Of a stretch of DNA of 64,000 nt, positions 7,005-15,091 are shown piece after piece. Below the pieces are notes generated by a model. The model was not told the origin of the DNA and ran no database searches. It worked only from the letters and a program-made list of their open reading frames with translations. Location: positions 248,001-312,000 of the forward strand of contig MEUE01000003.1 of assembly GCA_001771585.1 (NCBI GenBank), read 5' to 3'. The position numbers and the translations under genes are program-made. This DNA comes from a candidate division WOR-1 bacterium RIFOXYB2_FULL_46_45 (GTDB taxonomy: Bacteria; Margulisbacteria; WOR-1; XYC2-FULL-46-14). Each line of letters begins with the position of its first letter. The first letter of the stretch is position 1.

Positions 7005-9098
7005 ATGGCGGCACCAGCGTTCAATTTTGAAAACATAAAGAACCTTTTCGCCGCCGCCGATTTTGCGGTCGCCGTCCTTTTAATCGGGATCATCGCGCTG
7101 ATTATAGTTCCGCTTCCGGCTTTTCTGCTTGATATGCTTTTGACCCTGAGCATCGCCTTTTCTCTGGTTATTTTATTGGTGGCAATGTACCTGAAGGAAC
7201 CGCTGGACTTTGCCGCCTTCCCGTCGATTCTCTTAATCGTCACGCTGCTGCGGCTTTCGCTCAACATCGCCGCTTCACGACTGATCCTCCTAAACGGCTA
7301 CGCCGGACAGGTCATCAATTCGTTCGGCAACTTCGTGGTCGGAGGAAATTATATCGTCGGCGTGATCGTTTTTATCATCATCACGATTGTCGAATTTGTC
7401 GTCATCACCAAAGGCTCCGAGCGCGTGGCCGAAGTTGCCGCCCGGTTTACCTTGGACGCCATGCCCGGAAAACAGATGTCAATCGACGCCGATTTGAACG
7501 CCGGGTTGATCGATGCCACCGAAGCCAGGGCGCGCAGGAGAAAGATCGAACAGGAAGCGACCTTCTTCGGTTCGATGGATGGTAGTAACAAGTTTGTCCG
7601 CGGCGACAGCATTGCCAGCATCATTATCGTCATCATAAATATTCTTGCCGGAATTTTGATCGGCTGGCTGCAGCGTGGGATGGATGTCATGACCGCCTTG
7701 AGCACCTACACCCAGCTTACGATCGGATCCGGGATCATCGCGGCTCTAACCGCACTTTTAATCTCCGTCGGGACCGGCCTCGTGATCACCAAATCGGCTT
7801 CGGAGATGAGTTTGGGGACCGATGTGGCCAAACAGATCTTTGCCCAGCCGCGCGCCTTTGCTTTTGTCGCGATCATCCTGACTGTCTTCGCGGTTATTCC
7901 CGGCTTGCCCACCTTCCCCTTCCTGGTTTTGGCGGCCGCCTCCGGAGTCACCGCGGTCCTGCTGATCCAGGCACAGAATAAAAAAGACGAAGCGAAACTG
8001 GGCGGGGATGAAGTCGGCAGCAGCGGCAGTAAAGATATGCTGAAAAAACCGGAAAGTATTTTGGGAACACTCGGACTTGATCCACTTTCCCTGAAAGCCG
8101 GCCGGAATTTAATCCCGTTAATCGATCCGGCGCAAAAGGGTCCGCTTTTGGAGAGAATAACTTTGATACGATACCAAATCGGACAGCAGCTCGGCTTTGT
8201 TATTCCGGGAGTCCGGGTGATGGATGACCTGTCGCTCCCGCCGCACCAATATGTGATTGAAATCAGGGGGTCCAGAGTTTCAACCGGCGAGGCCTACCCC
8301 GGACACCACCGGGTTGATATGGGTCTGCACTCTTTGAAAGCAAAAAAAATCTCGGGAATCGAAAGCCGCGATCCGGTGAGCGGCGATTATGTAACCTGGG
8401 TACCGGATGAATTTTTGGCCGATTTGCAGAAGGCCGAAATCGCTTCGATTGATATTATCGAATCGGTGGCAATTCATTTTACCGAAGTGGTCAAACGCTA
8501 CGCCGACGAGATCATGACCCGCCAAAACGTCCAGTCGCTGATCGAACTGGTCAAAAACACCAACGCGGCGATTGTGCGCGAACTAATTCCTGATTTACTT
8601 TCTTTGGGACAGGTACACAAAGTTTTGCAATTGCTGGTGAGGGAGCGGGTTTCAATCCGCGACCTGTCGACTATTTTAGAACGGCTGGCCGACTATGCCC
8701 ATCTTTCGCGCGATGTGAACGTTTTGGCCGAATATGTGCGCCAATCGCTGGCGCGGCAGATCTGCGAAAGTTATTCGGATAAAGAAGGGGTGATCACCGT
8801 GATCACAATCGATCCCGCTCTGGAAGAAACTTTGACCGGAACGATCCACCAGTCCGAATACGGCTCGTTTTTGGCGGTTGATCCGAATATGGGAGAGAAG
8901 ATTTTACTGCAATTGCAAAGGCACATGCGTAATTTTAAGAGCATGAAATTACAGCCGGTGGTTTTGAGTTCTCCCCGCCTCCGCCCCCACTTCAAGCGCT
9001 TCATCGAACGAAGCTTTCCCGATGTGGCGGTTTTATCTTATAATGAAATTGTGCCGCAAGTTAAAGTCCAAAGCATCGGTATGGTTTCAACCGATTAA
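7005..9098 (+). CDS. flhA: FlhA export gate protein
   Basis: 697 residues, the family length. The eight-helix membrane half contains the FHIPEP-type region (FPSILLIVTLLRLSLNIAAS; DAMPGKQMSIDADLNAGLID). The cytoplasmic half has the SD1-SD4 domains that form the nonameric ring binding export chaperones. The start is 16 bases after flhB. The last four bases overlap the convergent FAH-hydrolase gene. This is the last flagellar gene of the run; filament and chemotaxis genes are not in the window. Confidence 0.97.
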   Translation: MAAPAFNFENIKNLFAAADFAVAVLLIGIIALIIVPLPAFLLDMLLTLSIAFSLVILLVAMYLKEPLDFAAFPSILLIVTLLRLSLNIAASRLILLNGYAGQVINSFGNFVVGGNYIVGVIVFIIITIVEFVVITKGSERVAEVAARFTLDAMPGKQMSIDADLNAGLIDATEARARRRKIEQEATFFGSMDGSNKFVRGDSIASIIIVIINILAGILIGWLQRGMDVMTALSTYTQLTIGSGIIAALTALLISVGTGLVITKSASEMSLGTDVAKQIFAQPRAFAFVAIILTVFAVIPGLPTFPFLVLAAASGVTAVLLIQAQNKKDEAKLGGDEVGSSGSKDMLKKPESILGTLGLDPLSLKAGRNLIPLIDPAQKGPLLERITLIRYQIGQQLGFVIPGVRVMDDLSLPPHQYVIEIRGSRVSTGEAYPGHHRVDMGLHSLKAKKISGIESRDPVSGDYVTWVPDEFLADLQKAEIASIDIIESVAIHFTEVVKRYADEIMTRQNVQSLIELVKNTNAAIVRELIPDLLSLGQVHKVLQLLVRERVSIRDLSTILERLADYAHLSRDVNVLAEYVRQSLARQICESYSDKEGVITVITIDPALEETLTGTIHQSEYGSFLAVDPNMGEKILLQLQRHMRNFKSMKLQPVVLSSPRLRPHFKRFIERSFPDVAVLSYNEIVPQVKVQSIGMVSTD

Positions 9099-9667
9099 GC
9101 TACCGTATTTTTAAGTGTGCCGATCCCTTCGATTACAACCTCAACCGTATCGCCGCGTTGCATCGGCCCAATTCCGGGCGGGGTGCCGGTTAGGATAATA
9201 TCGCCGGGGAAAAGGGGCATGATCTCTAAAATAAATTTGACCAGAAACGCGGGATTAAAGATCATCTGCCTTGTGTTGGAATGCTGTTTAATTTCTCCGT
9301 TTAATAATAGTTTAATGTCGAGATTGTTCGGATCAATATCGGTAACGACTTTGGGTCCGACCGGACAAAAAGTGTTAAATGATTTCGCCCGGGTCCACTG
9401 GCCGTCTTTTCTCTGCAAATCGCGGGCGGTGACATCGTTGGCGCAGGTGTAACCCAATTTCCCGTTCTCCAAAATTACAATCGCCAGTTCGGCTTCATAA
9501 TGGAGCTCTTTGGTCGCGCTGGGATAGATAATTTTGTCCCCGTCCCCTATCAACGCGGTCGGCGATTTCATGAACAAGACCGGCTCATCCGGGATTGTTA
9601 ATCCCATCTCTTTGGCATGATCTTTATAATTCAAGCCGGCGCAGATAATCTTACTCGGCAATAACAT
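9095..9667 (-). CDS. Fumarylacetoacetate hydrolase family protein
   Basis: 190 residues, a single FAH catalytic domain. KIICAGLNYKDHAKEMG, EPVLFMKSPTALIG, the metal-binding ELHYEAELAIVI and the late GDIILTGTPPGIG are all diagnostic of the FAHD1/HpcE-type subfamily (acylpyruvase, oxaloacetate decarboxylase or decarboxylating isomerase). The substrate cannot be told from sequence. It is monocistronic and convergent with flhA. The start is set by an extended -10 that leaves only 6 bases before the ATG; an AGGG also lies just upstream. Confidence 0.85.
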   Translation of the reverse strand: MLLPSKIICAGLNYKDHAKEMGLTIPDEPVLFMKSPTALIGDGDKIIYPSATKELHYEAELAIVILENGKLGYTCANDVTARDLQRKDGQWTRAKSFNTFCPVGPKVVTDIDPNNLDIKLLLNGEIKQHSNTRQMIFNPAFLVKFILEIMPLFPGDIILTGTPPGIGPMQRGDTVEVVIEGIGTLKNTVA

Positions 9668-9673
9668 CCCTGA

Positions 9674-9682
9674 ATTCTAGCA
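9674..9682 (-). promoter_or_regulatory. Extended -10 of the FAH gene, leaderless type
   Basis: Reading the minus strand, TG-C-TAGAAT lies here with only 6 bases to the start codon at 9667, so the predicted transcript begins at or within a base or two of the ATG. Confidence 0.5.
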
Positions 9683-9830
9683 TGTTATGGCAATAATAAG
9701 AAAGGGCCCGTAAAGGCCCTTCAGGGCTTGAAAGGCAAAAAAGATAACAAGGAAAATAACCCTTTTTGCCATCAGCCTTTTATCACTTTATGGGCCATTA
9801 TGGGCCTTTTGGGCCTTGTCCAAAAAAACA

Positions 9831-9839
9831 TGTTATAAT
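9831..9839 (+). promoter_or_regulatory. Extended -10 of the MBL gene, leaderless type
   Basis: TGTTATAAT followed by 7 bases and the ATG at 9847. No Shine-Dalgarno sequence is present in the gap. Confidence 0.6.
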
Positions 9840-9846
9840 TAAAAAT

Positions 9847-10413
9847 ATGGAGATAAAAACTGTCGTGGTCGGTTCAATCCACACCAACTGCTATATCGTC
9901 TCCGAAGAAAATTCGAAAGAGGCGATCATAATCGATCCCGGGGATGAGGCGGAGAAAATCATTGCCGCGGCGGAGGGACTAAAAGTAAAAGCGGTCGTTT
10001 TGACCCACGGGCATTGGGACCATGTTACCGCCGCTCCAATTGTCGCGAAACATTTTAACGCCCCGCTTTGCATCCACAAAAACGACGAAGCGATGATGAC
10101 ATATTCCAATCAAATTAAAGCCGATAGATTGTTAAAAGCCGGCGATAAATTTGACATTGGTCATTTGTCATTTGTCATTTTGCACTCGCCGGGACATTCA
10201 GCCGGCTGTATCTGCTTATACGATGGAAAAAAGACCCTCTTCTCCGGCGATACCCTATTCAGAGGGACCTGGGGCCGAACCGATTTGCCTACCAGTTCCG
10301 AAACCGACATGGAAAAATCATTAAAGAAACTTCTCTCTCTCCCGGCAGATGTGGTCGTCTACCCGGGACATGGGAAGAAGACGACGATTGGGGAAGAGAA
10401 GAATCTGATATAA
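9847..10413 (+). CDS. MBL-fold metallo-hydrolase, glyoxalase II-like
   Basis: 188 residues. The zinc motif HxHxDH appears as THGHWDH, then HSPGHSAGCICLY, FSGDTLFRGTWGRTDLP and the final YPGHG histidine. This is the short YcbL/GloB-like form without the C-terminal substrate-binding domain of true glyoxalase II, common in bacteria as a hydroxyacylglutathione hydrolase homologue of uncertain substrate. The ATG at 9847 is chosen over upstream codons because the -10 element lies just before it and homology begins there. Confidence 0.85.
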   Translation: MEIKTVVVGSIHTNCYIVSEENSKEAIIIDPGDEAEKIIAAAEGLKVKAVVLTHGHWDHVTAAPIVAKHFNAPLCIHKNDEAMMTYSNQIKADRLLKAGDKFDIGHLSFVILHSPGHSAGCICLYDGKKTLFSGDTLFRGTWGRTDLPTSSETDMEKSLKKLLSLPADVVVYPGHGKKTTIGEEKNLI

Positions 10414-10424
10414 TGATAAATTAA

Positions 10425-10469
10425 GGACAGGACAACTTGCGCTGAGCAAAGTCGAAGCGTGTCCTGTCC
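10425..10469. repeat. Palindromic element, GGACAGGACA arms
   Basis: Perfect 10-bp inverted arms (GGACAGGACA / TGTCCTGTCC) around a 25-base loop, just after the MBL gene. It is related to the second hairpin at 10563-10583 and to the GTA...TAC palindromes found in gltD and gltB. A 25-codon reading frame lies between the two hairpins. Confidence 0.75.
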
Positions 10470-10484
10470 CAATAAGGAGGATAC

Positions 10485-10562
10485 ATGAGAATCCGTAACC
10501 AGGAAATCAATCGGCGCAGAAGAAGAAAAGCAAAACGGCTGAAAGAAAAATATAAAAAGTAA
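10485..10562 (+). CDS. Very basic 25-residue peptide
   Basis: ATG at 10485 with a strong AAGGAGG six bases upstream and a TAA at 10560-10562. The product starts MRIRNQEINRRRRRKAKRLK and contains 13 Arg/Lys residues in 25. Both flanks are palindromic repeats with the same arms. Size and charge resemble small ribosome-associated or nucleic-acid-binding peptides, but I recognise no family. The ribosome site argues that it is translated. Confidence 0.5.
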   Translation: MRIRNQEINRRRRRKAKRLKEKYKK

Positions 10563-10583
10563 GGACAGGACAGTGTCCTGTCC
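10563..10583. repeat. Palindromic element, GGACAGGACA arms
   Basis: The same 10-bp arms as 10425-10469 around a single central base. With flanking bases it resembles the 28-bp GTA...TAC family (here GTAA... ...CAAC). It lies between the small basic peptide and thyX. Confidence 0.75.
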
Positions 10584-10596
10584 CAACAAAAATAAA

Positions 10597-11982
10597 ATGA
10601 AAGTTATCCTTGCCGGCTACAACCTCGATTCCGAGGTAATCGAATCGCTTAAAAGGGGAGAGAAACTTCAGGACAATGTTACTCCGGAGGTTTTGTCCGC
10701 CTCTTATGCCCGCATCTCCCGCGATCCGCGGCCGATTAATGAACTGCGCGAAATCTCCCGTCAGGAAGTCGGCAAAGCGCGCAAATCCAACCAGAATATC
10801 ATCTTTAAGATGGGGCACCACTCGGTTGCCGAGCACGCCGTCTTTAATTTTGACATAATTGATGTCTCCCGCTTCGCGATGGAGGAGATCGAAAAATTCC
10901 GCCTCTGCGCTTATACCGAAAAATCACAGCGCTACCAGAAACTGGAAGATAATTATGTTACGCCGGAAGAGATCAAAGATCCGCTTTTTAAACAAACCAT
11001 TGAACTGCAAAACCTAACTTATCAAAAAATGATCGAAAAGGGAGTTGAGCCCGAAGACGCCCGCTATATCACCGCGCTGGCGACCAAGGGACAGCTCGGA
11101 TTGACCGTTAACGCCCGCAACCTTGAACTGATGTTCCGCCGCTTTGCCTCTTCAAAATATGCCGAAGTGAGGGAGCTTGGACGGGAGATGTATAAGCAGG
11201 TTGAAAAAATTGCCCCCTCGATTATTCTATTTACCAGCCCGAATGCCTTAGACAGAGATACTTATAGGGAAATAGAAGGCATAGGCATGGGAAAGGATAA
11301 GGATAAGGAGAAGAATGAGAGAAAACAGGGAGAAGTAGCGCTGGTCGGCTATACGCCGGATGCGGATGAAATGACCATTGCCGCCCTGCTCCATTCGACC
11401 TCGAATCTACCTTTCAGGGAGTGCAGGGAAATGGCAGGGAAAATGAGGGAAGAGCAGGGAAAAGAACTGATCAAAACAGCGTTAAAGAATATGGAATTCT
11501 ATGATACGACGTTGCGGGAGTTCGAATATGCCGATTTGACATTTGAAATCGTCCTCTCCGCCGCCTGTTTCGGGCAGTTGAAGCGGCACCGGATGGCGAC
11601 TTTGACCTGCCAGGAATATAATCCTAACCTGGGAATCACCATTCCGCCTAAAATAAAAGAAGCGGGAATGGAACTGGCGTTTACCGAAGTTGTTGAGGAG
11701 ACCGAAAAAGCTTATAGGAAACTGAAAAATCCATATGTCTTAACCAACGCGCACCGAAAACGGGTTTTATTTAAATGCAACGCGCGTGAACTGTATCACA
11801 TCTCCCGCCTGCGGGAAGATGCCCACGCGCAATGGGATATTCAGAACATATCAAGAGAGATGACCGAGCTGGCCCGCAAGGCGATGCCGCTAACTATGCT
11901 GACTATTTGCGGGAAGGACCGCTACCCCGAGGTTTACGAGAAAGTTTTCGGACGTCCTCCCAAGATAAAAGCGGAGTTTTAG
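10597..11982 (+). CDS. Tandem ThyX-like protein (two ThyX domains)
   Basis: About 461 residues, twice the usual length of FAD-dependent thymidylate synthase. The N-terminal half contains FKMGHHSVAEHAVFNFDI and ALATKGQLGLTVNARNLELM. The C-terminal half contains an RHR motif as LKRHRMATLTCQEYNPNLG and NARELYHISRLREDAHAQWD. The Ser-rich continuation of the classic RHRxxSxNExS motif is altered, so catalysis is not assured. A low-complexity charged linker (GKDKDKEKNERK) between the halves is encoded by a hexamer tract. The start at 10597 is where homology begins; upstream codons lie in the palindrome. No other thymidylate synthase is in the window. Confidence 0.75.
   Translation: MKVILAGYNLDSEVIESLKRGEKLQDNVTPEVLSASYARISRDPRPINELREISRQEVGKARKSNQNIIFKMGHHSVAEHAVFNFDIIDVSRFAMEEIEKFRLCAYTEKSQRYQKLEDNYVTPEEIKDPLFKQTIELQNLTYQKMIEKGVEPEDARYITALATKGQLGLTVNARNLELMFRRFASSKYAEVRELGREMYKQVEKIAPSIILFTSPNALDRDTYREIEGIGMGKDKDKEKNERKQGEVALVGYTPDADEMTIAALLHSTSNLPFRECREMAGKMREEQGKELIKTALKNMEFYDTTLREFEYADLTFEIVLSAACFGQLKRHRMATLTCQEYNPNLGITIPPKIKEAGMELAFTEVVEETEKAYRKLKNPYVLTNAHRKRVLFKCNARELYHISRLREDAHAQWDIQNISREMTELARKAMPLTMLTICGKDRYPEVYEKVFGRPPKIKAEF
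11295..11320 (+). repeat. AAGGAT hexamer tract inside thyX
   Basis: Degenerate AAGGAT/AAGGAG units encoding the Lys/Asp/Glu linker of the tandem ThyX protein. The 26 bases are the exact reverse complement of 4105-4130 in fliP. Confidence 0.8.
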
Positions 11983-11983
11983 G

Positions 11984-14278
11984 TTATTTAAGCGATTCAG
12001 ACAATCTTTGCTCGACCGACAAAAGGGCCTCTTTCTGTGTTGTTGTCAAAACTTTTATATCGGACCCGACTTCCGCGGCAATCCCCCTAATCTGCAGTTG
12101 CTGAATCTCTGTTAAGGCTCCGGTTATTAGCCCTTTTTTAATCACGTTAATCTTAAAAATAACAGCCTTTCTGCCGTCATCAAGATCTACGGTAAAATTG
12201 CCCGCAATATTAAACCCCATTGCCCTAAAATCGTGGGTCAGCTTTTCCAATATTCCTCTGCGGTCTTTATTTAAATAAATCGCAATATCGTATGTGTCAT
12301 ACAATGTTTTCCGTCTGTCCGGAGACAGCTTTTCATTTACCCTGTCCAAATCTCTTCTTTCTTTTTGATATAAATCACGAAAAAGATATATCATTCCTTC
12401 TACCACCGTTTTGGCCGCCAGATCCCCCGTCCCTATCTGTGTCAGTACGGCCATTAAATCGACATCCTTGCCGCGCCTTCTCACCCACATTGTAAACAAA
12501 ATTGTATCAACCAATTCCCGAGCCGTTATATAAAACTTTCGGCTCTCCTCATTCAGCGCGGCCATGGCCGCCGCAATAATTTCCCTGTTATCCCTGCTTT
12601 TAAATTCCGCACTTAACGCCTTACGGGCCTTGGGGGTATTCAAATATTGAAACCATTCCAACGGCGGCCTTACGGCTTGGTCGGTTATAATTCTTACTTT
12701 ATCGCCATGATGAATCCTGTGGTTTAAAGGAACGGAAACCCCATCAATCTCTGCTCTTGCCGCCCTCAACATGATCTGCGGATGCACCGCCGCCGCAAAA
12801 TCTAAAATAGTCGAGCCAAAAGGAAGTTGATATTTTTTTTTGCGCTCTTCCGGAACAAGATCATAATCATAGGGAACGCATTCTATTGATGCGGCATAAC
12901 GGCCAACAACTCCGTATGCCTCCGAATCGGAAATACCCGGATCTTCCAACAGTGTTCCCAATATTCCCCCAAGGAATCGGCCATGTTCCCTATACCATCC
13001 CGTCGGATTATCCCTGGCATCAACTATGATTCCCAGGTTTTTCCTGCGCATCATTTCCTCGTCTTGAATATGGATAAGAATTTTTCCCAAGGAAGCATTG
13101 ACATAGGTATGTAAAAAAGTGTGGCCATTCGGGCAGGGAACGGCAATATGGTCGACAAAAGTTTGGGGAACAGGAGAAAAAACCTTGTGCACTCGGCCCA
13201 AAAGAGAATAGCAAGAATCCGTGCTCTTTTTGCATATGACATTAACACGCCAGATATCTTCTGGTTTTAATTTTTCTATATCTTCGGCAACATAAGTTTC
13301 AAGATAAAAATCCATATTCATATTATCAACCCCAACGCTTTTCTCTCTTCTTATCTTCAAACGCTCAACAAGCTCCAACAACCCCCTCTGTTCATAGGCA
13401 ACATCAACCTCTTCGCCGCAAGAGGAAAGAGCCTCTCTTAATCTTTGGACTACCTCTCTTTTAAGTTTGACTTCACTTATTTGCGCCAATTGATCTCTCT
13501 TGTCTCTAATTTGACTATATATAGAAGGATTACAATATTGAAAAGAAAGATCCTCAAATTCCCTTTTTAACTTCCAAACCCCCAGGGCATCCGCAAGGGG
13601 ACGATAATACCAAAGCGTTTCTTCCGCTTTTGGCCTTTGTTTGCGAGGGGAAACATTTGACAGTGTTCTCATATTATGTAAGCGGTCGGCAAATTTGATA
13701 AGTATAACCCGGATATCCTTAAAACCGAGCCTTGATATTTTTCCCCATTTTTTAAGATTGGAGGGCTTCATACCGCTAAAGCCCGGCTCTTTTCCAAATT
13801 CTGTAACCCCGTCAACCAAAAAAGCCACCTCCTTCCCAAAACATTGTTCCATTGTATCCGAACCAATTTTTACGTCTTCTTCTACGTCATGAAGCAACGC
13901 AACCCTTAAAACCGCCGGATCAAAAAGCATCCACTCCTCGGTTATAATTCTAAGCACTCCAAAAGGATGGTCAATATAAGGGGTTTTTTGATCCGCGCGC
14001 AGAACTCCCAAATGTCCTTGCCATGCAAAGCCAAAAGCATTTAAAGTATCGGCATCCGCTGAAATTCCGGATAAATATTTTAAATATCTGAATCTATCCA
14101 CTCCCGGAATTAACACAAAAGGACTAATTGTTCCACTTGATCCTTCAAGACAAATAAAAGGATTTTGGGTAGAGGATAAACCGGGAAGAACCTTTCCGGC
14201 AGAAGCAAGATTGGCATTATGTCGTCTTGCCCATAAATTCCAATCTTTTGCCCTTACCAATGCGGCTGAACTTCCCAT
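11984..14278 (-). CDS. RelA/SpoT homologue, probably hydrolase-biased
   Basis: 764 residues in the RSH domain order. An HD hydrolase domain shows YIDHPFGVLR, ALLHDVEEDV and KFADRLHNMRTL, all metal and active-site motifs present. A synthetase-like domain follows with GRVHKVFSPVPQTFVDHIAV, but the usual NGYQSLHT reads NGHTFLHT and the EIQIRT motif reads IHIQDEEM, so nucleotide-binding residues are missing. Next come a TGS domain (LPFGSTILDFAAAVHP) and a C-terminal ACT-like region. It likely degrades (p)ppGpp; synthesis is doubtful. It is convergent with thyX and divergent from the L,D-transpeptidase over a shared promoter region. A GAGGCG ribosome site precedes the ATG. Confidence 0.75.
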   Translation of the reverse strand: MGSSAALVRAKDWNLWARRHNANLASAGKVLPGLSSTQNPFICLEGSSGTISPFVLIPGVDRFRYLKYLSGISADADTLNAFGFAWQGHLGVLRADQKTPYIDHPFGVLRIITEEWMLFDPAVLRVALLHDVEEDVKIGSDTMEQCFGKEVAFLVDGVTEFGKEPGFSGMKPSNLKKWGKISRLGFKDIRVILIKFADRLHNMRTLSNVSPRKQRPKAEETLWYYRPLADALGVWKLKREFEDLSFQYCNPSIYSQIRDKRDQLAQISEVKLKREVVQRLREALSSCGEEVDVAYEQRGLLELVERLKIRREKSVGVDNMNMDFYLETYVAEDIEKLKPEDIWRVNVICKKSTDSCYSLLGRVHKVFSPVPQTFVDHIAVPCPNGHTFLHTYVNASLGKILIHIQDEEMMRRKNLGIIVDARDNPTGWYREHGRFLGGILGTLLEDPGISDSEAYGVVGRYAASIECVPYDYDLVPEERKKKYQLPFGSTILDFAAAVHPQIMLRAARAEIDGVSVPLNHRIHHGDKVRIITDQAVRPPLEWFQYLNTPKARKALSAEFKSRDNREIIAAAMAALNEESRKFYITARELVDTILFTMWVRRRGKDVDLMAVLTQIGTGDLAAKTVVEGMIYLFRDLYQKERRDLDRVNEKLSPDRRKTLYDTYDIAIYLNKDRRGILEKLTHDFRAMGFNIAGNFTVDLDDGRKAVIFKINVIKKGLITGALTEIQQLQIRGIAAEVGSDIKVLTTTQKEALLSVEQRLSESLK

Positions 14279-14319
14279 GTATCTTTTTCGCCTCTTTTAT
14301 TGAAAAATTTCACCCAATT

Positions 14320-14338
14320 TGCTATAATGATTATAGCA
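14320..14338. promoter_or_regulatory. Back-to-back extended -10 elements
   Basis: GCTATAAT-G-ATTATAGC is a perfect palindrome with T and A completing TGCTATAAT on both strands. The plus copy points to the L,D-transpeptidase (ATG at 14380), the minus copy to the RelA/SpoT gene (ATG at 14278). Both would leave leaders of about 40-50 bases. Confidence 0.5.
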
Positions 14339-14379
14339 TCGGAGCGCAAGTTTTAACCCCCAAAACACGATAAATACAT

Positions 14380-14919
14380 ATGAAGCAAACATTATTGGTT
14401 ACCTTGATTATAGCGGTTATCGCGCTGGCAAGCCAATTTGGCTTGGGCATAGCCGTCCCCGATCTGCCGGACGGCACCATCATCTCAACCGACAGCGACG
14501 TGGTCAGCTTTGTCGAAAAACATAAGGATAAAGAGTGCCTGGTTGTGGATAAGGACAAGCATCTTTTGTACTATGTCAGAAACGGCCGGCTGGTTAAAAA
14601 TTTTCCGGTCCCCATCGCAATCGGGATGGGCGGTTTTTATAAAACCCCCTCCGGCGAATTTAAGATCGACGGGAAGAACCCGAACAGCCGCTTTACCAAG
14701 TTCTTGAAATTAAACATCCCGTACAGCATTGCTCCTTACGGCATCCATGCCGGACCGACCTATCTGGCCAAAAAATACGAGAAGCTCGAACTGCAATATC
14801 CCGGAGAAAGATTTGTGACAAAGAAAGACGATACCCGCGGCTGTGTGGCGGTTGAAACCTCGGTTATGAGATACCTTTTTGAACGGATCGAAGAAGAGAC
14901 CCCGGTTTTGATCCTGTAA
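14380..14919 (+). CDS. L,D-transpeptidase (YkuD family)
   Basis: 179 residues. One N-terminal hydrophobic helix acts as signal or anchor (LLVTLIIAVIALASQFGLGI). The YkuD domain follows with LVVDKDKHLLYYV, the PSGEFKI turn, a catalytic histidine in GIHAG and the catalytic cysteine in DDTRGCVAVE. It crosslinks or modifies peptidoglycan in the periplasm. The Cys-proximal motif has TRGC where THGC or SRGC is usual. It is monocistronic and divergent from the RSH gene. Confidence 0.85.
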   Translation: MKQTLLVTLIIAVIALASQFGLGIAVPDLPDGTIISTDSDVVSFVEKHKDKECLVVDKDKHLLYYVRNGRLVKNFPVPIAIGMGGFYKTPSGEFKIDGKNPNSRFTKFLKLNIPYSIAPYGIHAGPTYLAKKYEKLELQYPGERFVTKKDDTRGCVAVETSVMRYLFERIEEETPVLIL

Positions 14920-15057
14920 TTACTTACAGCAATTGTCTTTCTTTTCCGCCATGGCAACACCCTTGTTGACAACCCACATGGCGAAAAGGAAGCCCATGAT
15001 CGCGATCAATAAGACCGTGCCGCAGATAATCAGCGTCATTTGGATTGCGATTGTCAT
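14920..15057 (-). CDS. 45-residue single-helix membrane protein
   Basis: Starts MTIAIQMTLIICGTVLLIAI and continues to a cytoplasmic-type tail with KKDNCCK. It has one strong transmembrane helix and a vicinal Cys pair at the end. An extended -10 on the minus strand (15068-15076) ends 10 bases before the ATG, so the leader would be a few bases at most. I do not recognise the family. It could be a small regulatory or scaffold membrane peptide. Confidence 0.5.
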   Translation of the reverse strand: MTIAIQMTLIICGTVLLIAIMGFLFAMWVVNKGVAMAEKKDNCCK

Positions 15058-15067
15058 AATGCCCTAG

Positions 15068-15085
15068 ATTATAGCATGTTATAAT
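15068..15085. promoter_or_regulatory. Divergent extended -10 pair for rlmN and the small membrane protein
   Basis: On the plus strand TGTTATAAT (15077-15085) lies 6 bases before the rlmN ATG. On the minus strand TGCTATAAT (plus 15068-15076) lies 10 bases before the small membrane protein ATG. The two TG extensions abut. Confidence 0.65.
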
Positions 15086-15091
15086 GAATAT

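Noticed and set aside
9702-9721. Terminator hairpin AAGGGCC ... GGCCCTT between the FAH and MBL genes
   Set aside because: The two genes diverge here, so neither transcript would end at this hairpin; it is probably another small palindrome.
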